Shown here in pieces: positions 4,484 through 11,970 of a stretch of 12,364 nt of DNA. Made by a program: the position numbers and the translations under genes. The DNA is from Devosia sp. Lineage in GTDB: Bacteria; Pseudomonadota; Alphaproteobacteria; Rhizobiales; Devosiaceae. The stretch covers positions 1 to 12,364 of the forward strand of contig JAQGKG010000016.1 in assembly GCA_028290245.1 (NCBI GenBank), given 5' to 3'. How positions within the stretch are numbered: the stretch's first letter is position 1; each line of letters opens with the position of its first letter. The notes beneath the pieces are model-generated. The model was not told the origin of the DNA and searched no databases. It was given only the letters and a program-made list of their open reading frames with translations.

Positions 4484-7192
4484 ATGGCCGGGTTGGTCCG
4501 AATGCGGATCGCGGTGGCGGCCCCCGTGAAATCAAACACGACACATATTCAGGAACATCGCCTTAACTGGCTGCGGCCCACGCTGCTGCCGTCGCTGGTG
4601 GCGCTTATCCTACTGGTCATTGGCGGCGTGTTCCTCGATCGCCAGAACAGCGTGATCAACGAAGAGCGTGCCCGTGCCAGCGTCTTAGCCGAAGTCTCTC
4701 TGGTTCGTGCCAAGCTCGAAGGCAATATCAACGGCAATATCCAACTGGTGCGCGGGCTGGTATCCACCATATCAACCGAGCCGCTGATGAAGCAGCCGCG
4801 GTTCTCGGCTCTCGTTTCCAACCTGTTCGAAGAACAAAGCCAGTTGCGCTCGGTCGCTGCGGCGCCGGATCTGGTCGTGTCCATGACCTATCCGGTGGTC
4901 GGCAACGAGAAAGCCATCGGCCTCGACTATCGCCACACTCCTGCTCAGCTCGGCGCCGTGCTGCGGGCACGCGATAGCGGCAAGCTGGTGCTGGCTGGAC
5001 CGGTCGATCTGGTGCAAGGCGGGCGGGGCTTTCTCGGCCGCTTCCCGGTCTATACCGATACCCCGGCCGGGCGCATGTTCTGGGGAGTGGTCTCGGCCGT
5101 AGTCGATGCCGGCCGGCTTTATGCCGATAGCGGTTTGCTAGAGAAGTCGCTGGGCATCGACGTTTCTATTGCCGCGATCAGCTCGTCCGAGAATGCCGGA
5201 GCGCCATTCTTTGGCCCCGACCTCAGGGGCCAAGATGCCGTCACCGCGTCGGTGGTCCTACCGTCCGGGCGCTGGGAAATAGCGGCCGTGCCCAAGGGTG
5301 GCTGGGGCACCGCACATGACAATAGCCTGCTGCTGCGCTTGGCGATGATCGTCGCCGGCGCGCTGATCCTGCTGCCGATCGTGATTACCGGCCGCCTGCT
5401 GGGCGAACGGCAGAGCCATTTCCGCGAGGTCCAGTCGCGTGAGGCTGAACTGGAGCAAATCTCGCGGCGCCTCGCATTGGCCCTCGACGTTTCAAAGGTC
5501 GGTGTCTGGGAGATGGAGCTCGAAAGCGGGGCTGAAATCTGGGACGCCCGCACCAACGAGCTGTATGGGCTCGATACCGATGGCGGCACCCGAAGCCACG
5601 AACACTGGAAAGCCGCGGTGCATCCCGATGACCAGATACAGGCCGAGGCCGACTTCCGGCGCATGATCGCCACCGGCCGCTACGAATCCCAATATCGCGT
5701 CATGCTGCCCGGCAATACCATCCGCCACGTCCGTTCCATGGGCGCGCTGTTCCGTGAGCCTGACGCGCCCGAACGGGTGGTCGGGGTCAATTGGGACGTA
5801 ACGGCCGATGTGCTGCTCAACGAAGAGCTGCGCCACGCCACGCTGCTGACCGAGGCGCGCAATCTCGATCTGGAAGCGGCGCGCGTCCGCATCGAGCACA
5901 ATGCCCTGCACGATAGCCTGACCGGCCTGCCTAACCGCCGCTATCTTGATGAAATGCTGAAGCGCGAGGCTGCGTCTGGCTATCGTAATACCGGCAGCAT
6001 GGCCATGCTGCATGTCGATCTGGATCGTTTCAAGCAGATCAACGATACGCTGGGCCATGCGGCGGGCGATGCGATGCTGATCCATGCGAGCGCCGTACTG
6101 CGCGATAACTGCAGCTACAACGACTTCGTGGCCCGCATTGGTGGCGATGAGTTCGTGGTGCTGACCAGTGCTGAAGACGGCGATTTCTATCTTGGCGCGC
6201 TCGCAGAACGGATCGTGCGGCAGATGCGCCAGCCGGTCAAATACGAAGGCCACGAGTGCCGTTTCGGCGTCAGCATCGGCATTGCTGCGGACCGTGGCGA
6301 AGTGCTCGATGTGCAGCGCCTGCTGATCAATGCCGATATCGCGCTCTATCGCGCCAAAGGCTGCGGTCGCAATCGCTATGAGTTTTTCACCGACGCGCTG
6401 CAAGCCGAGGTGGTCAGGACAAAACGCGTAGCAGACGAAATTCTCAACGGCCTGGAACGCGACGAATTCGTCGCCTGGTTCCAGCCCCAGTTCGACGCCA
6501 AGACGCTCGAAGTGGTCGGCGTCGAGGCGCTGGTCCGCTGGCAGCATCCCCTCGAAGGCATCAAGCCCCCCGCCGATTTCCTGCTGATCGCCGAAGAGCT
6601 CAATGTCGTCGCCACCATAGACCGCGTCGTACTGGCGCAATCGCTGGAGGCGCTCGATCGCTGGGACGCGATGGGCTTCAATGTGCCCCGCGTCTCGGTC
6701 AATGTCTCGCATCGCCGCCTGCATGACGAAGACCTGATCAAGGGCCTGCTCGAACTCGATATCGAGCCCGGCCGAATTGCGTTCGAGCTGGTGGAGTCGA
6801 TCTATCTCGACGAGGGCGACGCGATGATCGGCTGGAATATCGATCGCATCAAGGAGCTTGGCATCGACGTCGAGATCGACGATTTCGGCACCGGCTATGC
6901 CTCGATCGTCTCGCTGCAAAAGCTGCGGCCCAAACGGCTCAAGATCGACCGCCAACTGGTCGATCCTATTCTGGTCGATCCGGCACAGAGGCAGTTGCTG
7001 GCCTCTATCGTCGAGATCGGCAAATCCATGGGCATCGAAGTCGTCGCCGAGGGCGTCGAGACCATGGAACATGCGGCCATCCTGCGCGATCTCGGCGTCG
7101 ATATCCTGCAGGGCTACGCCTTCTCGCGCCCACTTAGCATCGCCGATCTTGAAACCTTCCTCACCGCCAAAGCCTGGCTCAAGGCGTCCTGA
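4484..7192 (+). CDS. Membrane CHASE-PAS-GGDEF-EAL cyclic-di-GMP synthase/phosphodiesterase
   Basis: A 902-residue inner-membrane signalling protein. A first membrane helix (about 33-51) and a second (about 283-304) enclose a periplasmic CHASE-type sensor domain (about 55-275, with features such as GLDYRHTP and PVYTDTPAG). A PAS domain (about 328-450) follows. The GGDEF domain (about 472-635) contains HDSLTGLPNRR and an intact GGDEF at 553-557. The EAL domain (about 640-895) has E681 (EAL), N740, E768, D799-D800 (DDFGTGY), K820, E856 and Q876, that is, the metal-binding and catalytic set of active phosphodiesterases. Both activities are therefore possible: 2 GTP to c-di-GMP, and c-di-GMP to pGpG. 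The inhibitory I-site (RxxD five residues before GGDEF) reads SYND (544-547), so product inhibition is probably lost. The ATG at 4484 lacks a good Shine-Dalgarno; M7 at 4502 is an alternative start. The gene appears to have its own promoter after the 131-bp gap. Confidence 0.92.
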   Translation: MAGLVRMRIAVAAPVKSNTTHIQEHRLNWLRPTLLPSLVALILLVIGGVFLDRQNSVINEERARASVLAEVSLVRAKLEGNINGNIQLVRGLVSTISTEPLMKQPRFSALVSNLFEEQSQLRSVAAAPDLVVSMTYPVVGNEKAIGLDYRHTPAQLGAVLRARDSGKLVLAGPVDLVQGGRGFLGRFPVYTDTPAGRMFWGVVSAVVDAGRLYADSGLLEKSLGIDVSIAAISSSENAGAPFFGPDLRGQDAVTASVVLPSGRWEIAAVPKGGWGTAHDNSLLLRLAMIVAGALILLPIVITGRLLGERQSHFREVQSREAELEQISRRLALALDVSKVGVWEMELESGAEIWDARTNELYGLDTDGGTRSHEHWKAAVHPDDQIQAEADFRRMIATGRYESQYRVMLPGNTIRHVRSMGALFREPDAPERVVGVNWDVTADVLLNEELRHATLLTEARNLDLEAARVRIEHNALHDSLTGLPNRRYLDEMLKREAASGYRNTGSMAMLHVDLDRFKQINDTLGHAAGDAMLIHASAVLRDNCSYNDFVARIGGDEFVVLTSAEDGDFYLGALAERIVRQMRQPVKYEGHECRFGVSIGIAADRGEVLDVQRLLINADIALYRAKGCGRNRYEFFTDALQAEVVRTKRVADEILNGLERDEFVAWFQPQFDAKTLEVVGVEALVRWQHPLEGIKPPADFLLIAEELNVVATIDRVVLAQSLEALDRWDAMGFNVPRVSVNVSHRRLHDEDLIKGLLELDIEPGRIAFELVESIYLDEGDAMIGWNIDRIKELGIDVEIDDFGTGYASIVSLQKLRPKRLKIDRQLVDPILVDPAQRQLLASIVEIGKSMGIEVVAEGVETMEHAAILRDLGVDILQGYAFSRPLSIADLETFLTAKAWLKAS

Positions 7193-7229
7193 GCCGATAC
7201 CGCCCTTCTCAAATCGTCCTCACCGTGCA

Positions 7230-7254
7230 TTCTTCCCGCAACAAAAGGGAAGAA
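7230..7254 (+). promoter_or_regulatory. Hairpin enclosing the Shine-Dalgarno of the oxidoreductase gene
   Basis: TTCTTCCC (7230-7237) and GGGAAGAA (7247-7254) are perfect 8-bp arms around a 9-base loop. The only ribosome-binding sequence for the ATG at 7259, AGGGA (7246-7250, eight bases upstream), lies mostly in the right arm, so the folded mRNA would hide it. The hairpin also begins 37 bp past the stop of the c-di-GMP gene. Without a T-run it is a poor terminator. Confidence 0.5.
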
Positions 7255-7258
7255 CAGC

Positions 7259-8296
7259 ATGAGCGACGCGCAGGGACGGTTCGGGATTGGCGTTATCGGC
7301 GCCGGCATGGGCGCCAAGCCACATGCTCTGGCGCTGCAGTCGCTCAGTCAAGACATTGCCGTGCTCGGCGTCTATCGGCGTGACGCGGTACAGCGCGCCG
7401 AGTTCTGCCAGACCTATGGCTTGGCTGAAGCCGAAAGTTTTGAGGCCCTGCTCGCCGATCCACAGCTCGACGCCCTGTTGGTGCTGACGCCACCCAATGC
7501 CCGAAAGTCCATCGTCGACGCTGCTGCAAAGGCCGGCAAACACGTGCTGCTGGAAAAGCCGATCGAGCGCACGTTGGCGGCAGCGGAAGACATCGTGACC
7601 ATTGCCGATGCAGCGGGCATCACCCTTGGCGTCATCTTCCAGCACCGCTTCCGCCGCGCCTCGCGCTACCTCGCCGAGGCTGTGGCAGAGAGCCGATATG
7701 GCCCGCTGGAGGCGGTCAATCTGACTGTGCCGTGGTGGCGTCCACAGAGCTATTACGACCAGTCCGGACGCGGCACCCTGCAACAAGACGGTGGCGGCGT
7801 TTTGCTGACGCAGGCGATCCACTCGCTCGACCTGATGCTGAGCCTGTGTGGCGAAGTCAGCGCCGTCACCGCCATGGCGAGGACAACGCGCCTGCACAAA
7901 ATGGAGACCGAAGACTTCGTCTCCGCCGGCCTTGAGTTCGCCAACGGCGCTGTCGGTGCCGTGATGGCAACCACGGCCAGCTTTCCCGGCGGCCCTGAAA
8001 GCCTGACGCTGAATTTCGCCCAGGCCACCGCCACGCTAACAGCAGGAAACCTCACCATCCACACCATGAGCGGCGAAACCTTCACCGAAGGCGACGCCGC
8101 CACCCTGGGCGGTGGCGGCGCCGATCCCATGGCCTTCCCCTTCGACTGGCACGCCGCCCAGATCGCCGAATTCGCCGACGCGGTGCGCAATGGACGACAA
8201 CCGCTCAGCACGGGACACACGGCCCTGCGGGTGCATAGGTTGATTGATGCGATGATGATATCATCCGCTGAAGGGCAGCGGATGTTGGTTTCTTAG
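7259..8296 (+). CDS. Gfo/Idh/MocA-family NAD(P)-dependent oxidoreductase
   Basis: A 345-residue cytosolic dehydrogenase, the usual length for the family. The N-terminal Rossmann fold carries GVIGAGMG (11-18) for dinucleotide binding, and the conserved EKP (99-101) places K100 at the active site. QHRF (128-131) and the substrate-domain motif GGGVLLTQAIHSLDLM (178-193), with H188, follow the pattern of inositol-, glucose- and UDP-amino-sugar dehydrogenases. The GGG...QAIHSLD form is closest to the UDP-N-acetyl-hexosaminuronate or sugar dehydrogenase style, but the substrate is not determined. No signal peptide is present. The ATG at 7259 is supported by AGGGA eight bases upstream. It follows the c-di-GMP gene by 66 bp on the same strand and converges with the dpp operon. 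No sugar transporter is adjacent to suggest its substrate. Confidence 0.9.
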   Translation: MSDAQGRFGIGVIGAGMGAKPHALALQSLSQDIAVLGVYRRDAVQRAEFCQTYGLAEAESFEALLADPQLDALLVLTPPNARKSIVDAAAKAGKHVLLEKPIERTLAAAEDIVTIADAAGITLGVIFQHRFRRASRYLAEAVAESRYGPLEAVNLTVPWWRPQSYYDQSGRGTLQQDGGGVLLTQAIHSLDLMLSLCGEVSAVTAMARTTRLHKMETEDFVSAGLEFANGAVGAVMATTASFPGGPESLTLNFAQATATLTAGNLTIHTMSGETFTEGDAATLGGGGADPMAFPFDWHAAQIAEFADAVRNGRQPLSTGHTALRVHRLIDAMMISSAEGQRMLVS

Positions 8297-8310
8297 AAAG
8301 TAAGAACACC
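8287..8310. terminator. Possible weak bidirectional terminator between convergent genes
   Basis: GGTTTCTTA (8287-8295) pairs with TAAGAA-C-ACC (8301-8310), giving nine pairs with one bulged C around a GAAAG loop. It includes the oxidoreductase stop codon and lies in the 33-bp convergent gap before the dppF stop. The stem is A/T-rich and no T-tract follows, so the call is weak. Confidence 0.3.
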
Positions 8311-8329
8311 CTAAGAGGACTGTTATATC

Positions 8330-9163
8330 CTACCCGACCAGCGCAGCCTTCTTCGCCAGCCTAGCCTTGATGCTCTCAACGCTCGAATTGGGCGTCGCCG
8401 CAAACAGCGTCCGCGTGTACTCGTGCTGCGGATTGCCAAACACGGCGTCGCGGGTGCCGTGCTCCACCACATCGCCGAAATACATCACCATCACCTCGTC
8501 GGCGATGTAGCGCACGACGCTGAGATCGTGGCTGATGAACACATAAGTCAGGCCGAACTCGTCCTGCAGGTCTTTGAGCAAGTTGAGAATCTGCGCCTGT
8601 ACCGACAGATCCAGTGCCGAAACGGGCTCATCCAGCACCAGGAAACTCGGATTGAGCATAAGCGCCCGCGCGATGGCGATACGCTGGCGCTGGCCGCCTG
8701 AGAACATGTGCGGATAGCGGTTGAAATGCTCCGGACCCAAGCCGACCTTGGTCAACATGGCCATCGCCTTGTCGCGACGCTCGGGCGCCTTCATGTCGGT
8801 ATTGAGCAGCAACGGCTCGCCTAAAACGTCGCCAATTTTCTGGCGCGGATTGAGCGAGCCATAGGGGTTCTGGAACACGATCTGCACCTTCTGGCGCATC
8901 TCGCGAGTGACGTGGTGGGCATCGGCCTTGAGGCCATCGATCAGAATTTCGCCTGCCGTGGGGGCGTCGATCAGCGTGATCATTCGAGCAAGGGTAGACT
9001 TGCCACAGCCGCTTTCACCAACCACGGCCAGAGTCTTGCCCTTCTGCAGCGTGAAATTCACGCTCTTGACTGCATGCACCATCTTGGCCGGACGCAGGAA
9101 ACCGCCGGAGGTGACATAGTCACGGGTGAGGTTGCGGACTTCGAGAACAGGTGTCGCCATCAT
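8330..9163 (-). CDS. dppF: Dipeptide ABC transporter ATP-binding protein DppF
   Basis: A 277-residue cytosolic ATPase subunit, last gene of the operon. Walker A is GESGCGKST (49-57), the Q-loop is Q98 in VFQNPYGSLNPR, the ABC signature is SGGQRQR (155-161), Walker B is FLVLDEP (174-180) followed by the VSALD D-loop, and the switch histidine is H212 in ISHDL. NPYGSLNPR and a C-terminal HEYTR region (oligopeptide/dipeptide C-terminal extension, here short) are typical of DppF/OppF. It pairs with DppD to power import. Reading begins at ATG 9163, which shares one base with the dppD stop (TGATG). A second ATG follows at once (9160) and sits seven bases from GGGAG, so it may be the true start. The in-frame TTG just before is not needed. 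Confidence 0.92.
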   Translation of the reverse strand: MMATPVLEVRNLTRDYVTSGGFLRPAKMVHAVKSVNFTLQKGKTLAVVGESGCGKSTLARMITLIDAPTAGEILIDGLKADAHHVTREMRQKVQIVFQNPYGSLNPRQKIGDVLGEPLLLNTDMKAPERRDKAMAMLTKVGLGPEHFNRYPHMFSGGQRQRIAIARALMLNPSFLVLDEPVSALDLSVQAQILNLLKDLQDEFGLTYVFISHDLSVVRYIADEVMVMYFGDVVEHGTRDAVFGNPQHEYTRTLFAATPNSSVESIKARLAKKAALVG

Positions 9164-10005
9164 CAAACTCCCGGCGCCGCTTCAAAGACGAAGTCGGACA
9201 CCGTCGGCAGGCGGTCACCCACGGCATTCTCCGGCAGCGCCGAAAGCAGCGCCCGGGTGTAGTTGGATTTCGGGTTCTCAAACAGCGTCAGCACATCGGC
9301 CTCTTCCATTTTCTTGCCCTTGTACTGAACGATGACGCGGTCGGCCGTTTCGGCAACCACGCCCATGTCATGGGTGATCATGATCAGCGCCATGCCATGC
9401 TCGGCCTGCAGCCGCACCAGCAGATCGAGGATCTGCTTCTGGATGGTAACGTCGAGCGCCGTCGTTGGCTCGTCGGCGATGAGCAGCTTCGGGTTGCATG
9501 AAATCGCCATTGCGATCATGACGCGCTGGCACTGTCCGCCGCTCATCTGGTGCGGATAGGCGCCAAGCCGCTCGGCGCCATCCTTGATACCGACCAGCTT
9601 CAGCAGCTCTATCGCCCGATCACGAGCGGCACGGCCATGCATGCCCAGATGCTTGCCCAGCACTTCCTCAAGCTGGAAGCCCACGGTGAAGCAGGGGTTG
9701 AGGCTCGCCACGGGCTCCTGAAAGATCATCGCAATGTCCCGGCCGATGATCTGCCGCTTTTCTTGCGGCGTCATCTTCAGCAGATCGATGCCCTCGAATT
9801 CCATCTTGTCGGCGGTTACCGTCGCCGTGCCGGGCAGCAGCCCCATCACCGCCAGCATGGCCACCGACTTGCCGGAGCCACTCTCGCCGACAATAGCCAG
9901 CACTTCTCGGCTATCGACCGACACATCGATGCCATCGACGGCCTTGAACAGGCCCACGGAGGTGTCGAACGCGACAGTCAGGTTCTTGATTTCAAGCAGG
10001 GGCAT
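9163..10005 (-). CDS. dppD: Dipeptide ABC transporter ATP-binding protein DppD
   Basis: A 280-residue ATPase subunit of the peptide importer. Walker A is GESGSGKSV (40-48), the Q-loop is Q96 in MIFQEPVASLNP, the signature is SGGQCQR (155-161), Walker B is LLIADEP (174-180) followed by TTALD, and the switch histidine is H212 in ITHDMGVV. The MSGG...QRVMIAMAI and ADEPTTALDVTIQ stretches are characteristic of DppD/OppD. C159 in the signature replaces the more common residue but does not touch the SGG core. An AGGAG seven bases upstream supports the ATG at 10005; it overlaps the end of dppC, whose stop is three bases away. The tail after NYTRALLSALPE is the short oligopeptide-transporter C-terminal region. 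Confidence 0.92.
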   Translation of the reverse strand: MPLLEIKNLTVAFDTSVGLFKAVDGIDVSVDSREVLAIVGESGSGKSVAMLAVMGLLPGTATVTADKMEFEGIDLLKMTPQEKRQIIGRDIAMIFQEPVASLNPCFTVGFQLEEVLGKHLGMHGRAARDRAIELLKLVGIKDGAERLGAYPHQMSGGQCQRVMIAMAISCNPKLLIADEPTTALDVTIQKQILDLLVRLQAEHGMALIMITHDMGVVAETADRVIVQYKGKKMEEADVLTLFENPKSNYTRALLSALPENAVGDRLPTVSDFVFEAAPGV

Positions 10006-10008
10006 TAC

Positions 10009-10908
10009 TCAGCTCCTCTTGAGCTTGGGATCGAGCGCGTCGCGCAGGCCGTCGCCGATGAGGTTGATGGCGAGCACGGTGATCAGGATGGCGAGACCCG
10101 GGAAGGTCACCACCCAAGGTGCGCGCAGGATAAATTCGCGGGCCGTGGCCAGCATGGTGCCCCATTCAGGCGTCGGCGGCTGAGCGCCAAGACCGAGGAA
10201 ACCGAGCGCCGCGGCGTCCAGAATGGCGCTGGAAAAACTCAGCGTTGCCTGCACGATCAATGGCGCCACGCAATTTGGCAGGATGGTCACCAACATCAAA
10301 CGAAGATGGCTAGCACCGGCAAGGCGCGCCGACGTGACGTAGTCACGGCTCGACTCGGCCATCACCGCTGCACGCACTAGGCGGGCAAAGTGCGGCTGCA
10401 GCACGATGGCGATGGCGAGCATGGCGTTGACGAGGCCCGGCCCCAGCACGGCTACTAGCACGAGGGCCAGCAGCAGCGAGGGGAACGCCAGGATGATATC
10501 CATGACGCGCATGATGACGATATCGACCCAACCGCGGAAATAGCCGGCAACCAGCCCGAGCGTGACGCCGCCGACAAGCGCAAGCACCACGACGACCACA
10601 CCGATGACCAGCGAGAAGCGGGCGCCATACATCAACCGCGACAGCATATCGCGACCGACGGGGTCGGTACCCAGAACATAGGTCCACGAGCCGCCTTCCT
10701 GCCAGGCCGGAGGCTTGAGCAAGGCGTCACGATATTGCAGTTCGGGTGCGTGTGGCGCCAAAACGGGTGCAAACAGCGCGATCAGTACCATGATCAACAG
10801 CACGATCAGACCAATGACAGCGCCGCGATTCTGCGAAAAATAGTGCCAGAACTCGCGCACACCAGAGACGGGCTTGTGCGTTTCGGGCGCGTTGGTAACG
10901 GTACTCAT
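10009..10908 (-). CDS. dppC: Dipeptide ABC transporter permease DppC
   Basis: A 299-residue inner-membrane permease. A cytosolic N-terminus leads into a first helix (about 30-52), then a periplasmic loop with the family sequence VLGTDPVGRD, then five further hydrophobic segments. The cytosolic EAA-type loop that docks onto the ATPases reads ESSRDYVTSARLAGAS. The stretches LGFLGLGAQPPTPEWGTML and VVTFPGLAILITVLA, and the ending GDGLRDALDPKLK, are nearly those I recall for E. coli DppC, which supports the dipeptide rather than the oligopeptide or nickel branch. Its ATG overlaps the dppB stop as ATGA, so translation is probably coupled. No strong Shine-Dalgarno is present. Confidence 0.94.
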   Translation of the reverse strand: MSTVTNAPETHKPVSGVREFWHYFSQNRGAVIGLIVLLIMVLIALFAPVLAPHAPELQYRDALLKPPAWQEGGSWTYVLGTDPVGRDMLSRLMYGARFSLVIGVVVVVLALVGGVTLGLVAGYFRGWVDIVIMRVMDIILAFPSLLLALVLVAVLGPGLVNAMLAIAIVLQPHFARLVRAAVMAESSRDYVTSARLAGASHLRLMLVTILPNCVAPLIVQATLSFSSAILDAAALGFLGLGAQPPTPEWGTMLATAREFILRAPWVVTFPGLAILITVLAINLIGDGLRDALDPKLKRS

Positions 10909-11918
10909 GAGCTCTGCACCCGGATGCGCGGATTGATAACAGCGTAGAGCAGGTCCACGAAAAGGTTCACGATCATGACGATGACCGCGACAATCAACAG
11001 GCCGTTCTGCACCACCGCGTAGTCGCGCTTATAAATGGAATCCACCAGCCAACGACCAATACCGGGCCAGGAGAAAATGGTCTCGGTCAGGATAGCGCCA
11101 CCCATCAACACACCGACCTGCAGGCCGATCGTGGTGACAACGGGGATCAGGGCATTACGCAGGGCATGCAGGCCGATGACGCGCCGGCCCGACAGGCCCT
11201 TGGCCCGCGCGGTGCGCACATAGTCCTCGCCCATGACTTCAAGCATGGCCGAGCGCGTCTGCCGGGCGATCACTGCGAGCGGAATGGTGCCCAGCACGAT
11301 TGTCGGCAGGATCAGGTGGCGCAGAGCCGACACGAAAGCGTTAAAATTGCCCGCCAGCAGGCTGTCGACCAGCATGAAGCCGGTAACCGGCTTCATGAAA
11401 AACTGCAGGCCGATGCGGCCCGAAACCGGTGTCCAGCCGAGATAGCCGGAAAAGAAAATGATCATCAGCAAGCCCCACCAGAAGATGGGCATGGAATAGC
11501 CAACCAGCGCCGTCCCCATCAGGCCCTGGTCAAGCCAGGTGCCGCGCTTCACGGCGGCAAAAATGCCTGCCGGAACGCCAATGACAATGGCAAAGATCAG
11601 CGCGAATATCCCGAGCTCGACCGTCGCCGGGAAAAGCTTGAGGAATTCTTCGACCACGGGGCGATGGGTCGCCAGCGAGTCACCGAAATCGCCGCGGACA
11701 ACCTGTCCGAGGTAGCGGAAATACTGTTCCCAGATCGGCCTGTCGAAGCCGTATTTTTCGACCAGCGTGGCATAGCGCTCGGCAGTGACGCCGCGCTCGC
11801 CAGACAAAGCCAGGATCGGATCGCCGGGGATTAGGCGCACGAAGCCAAAAGAACAAATGGTGATGCCGATCAGGGTCGGGATCACCAGGAGAAGCCGGTT
11901 CAGGATATATTTGAGCAT
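10905..11918 (-). CDS. dppB: Dipeptide ABC transporter permease DppB
   Basis: A 337-residue inner-membrane permease that pairs with DppC. The start MLKYILNRLLLVIPTLIGIT is the typical amphipathic plus first membrane helix. RLIPGDP (28-34), LTGYSMPIFWWG-like sequence, the EAA loop GEDYVRTARAKGLS, HALRNALIPVV, ILTETIFSWPGIGRWL and the ending VDLLYAVINPRIR all match the DppB family, and the length is close to the 339 residues of E. coli DppB. The gene starts 52 bp after dppA. The ATG at 11918 has no Shine-Dalgarno (CCCGCTGCTGACCC precedes it), and a strong stem-loop ends 11 bases upstream. Its 3' end overlaps dppC by four bases. Confidence 0.95.
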   Translation of the reverse strand: MLKYILNRLLLVIPTLIGITICSFGFVRLIPGDPILALSGERGVTAERYATLVEKYGFDRPIWEQYFRYLGQVVRGDFGDSLATHRPVVEEFLKLFPATVELGIFALIFAIVIGVPAGIFAAVKRGTWLDQGLMGTALVGYSMPIFWWGLLMIIFFSGYLGWTPVSGRIGLQFFMKPVTGFMLVDSLLAGNFNAFVSALRHLILPTIVLGTIPLAVIARQTRSAMLEVMGEDYVRTARAKGLSGRRVIGLHALRNALIPVVTTIGLQVGVLMGGAILTETIFSWPGIGRWLVDSIYKRDYAVVQNGLLIVAVIVMIVNLFVDLLYAVINPRIRVQSS

Positions 11919-11929
11919 GGGTCAGCAGC

Positions 11930-11959
11930 GGGCAGCGCTGGACTGATCCAGCGCTGCCC
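11930..11959 (-). promoter_or_regulatory. Perfect 13-bp stem-loop between dppA and dppB
   Basis: GGGCAGCGCTGGA (11930-11942) and TCCAGCGCTGCCC (11947-11959) are exact reverse complements around a four-base loop. The hairpin starts 11 bases after the dppA stop and ends 11 bases before the dppB start. No T-tract follows it in the operon direction, so it is more likely an RNA-processing or 3'-protecting element, or a partial attenuator, than a full terminator. Confidence 0.7.
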
Positions 11960-11970
11960 TACCTTAAAGT

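Noticed and set aside
5492..7072. Long (526-codon) open frame on the minus strand, antisense to the GGDEF-EAL gene
   Set aside because: It mirrors the codon structure of a gene with clear family motifs, and its translation (rich in D, Q, A, I) resembles no family. This is the usual antisense shadow in GC-rich DNA.
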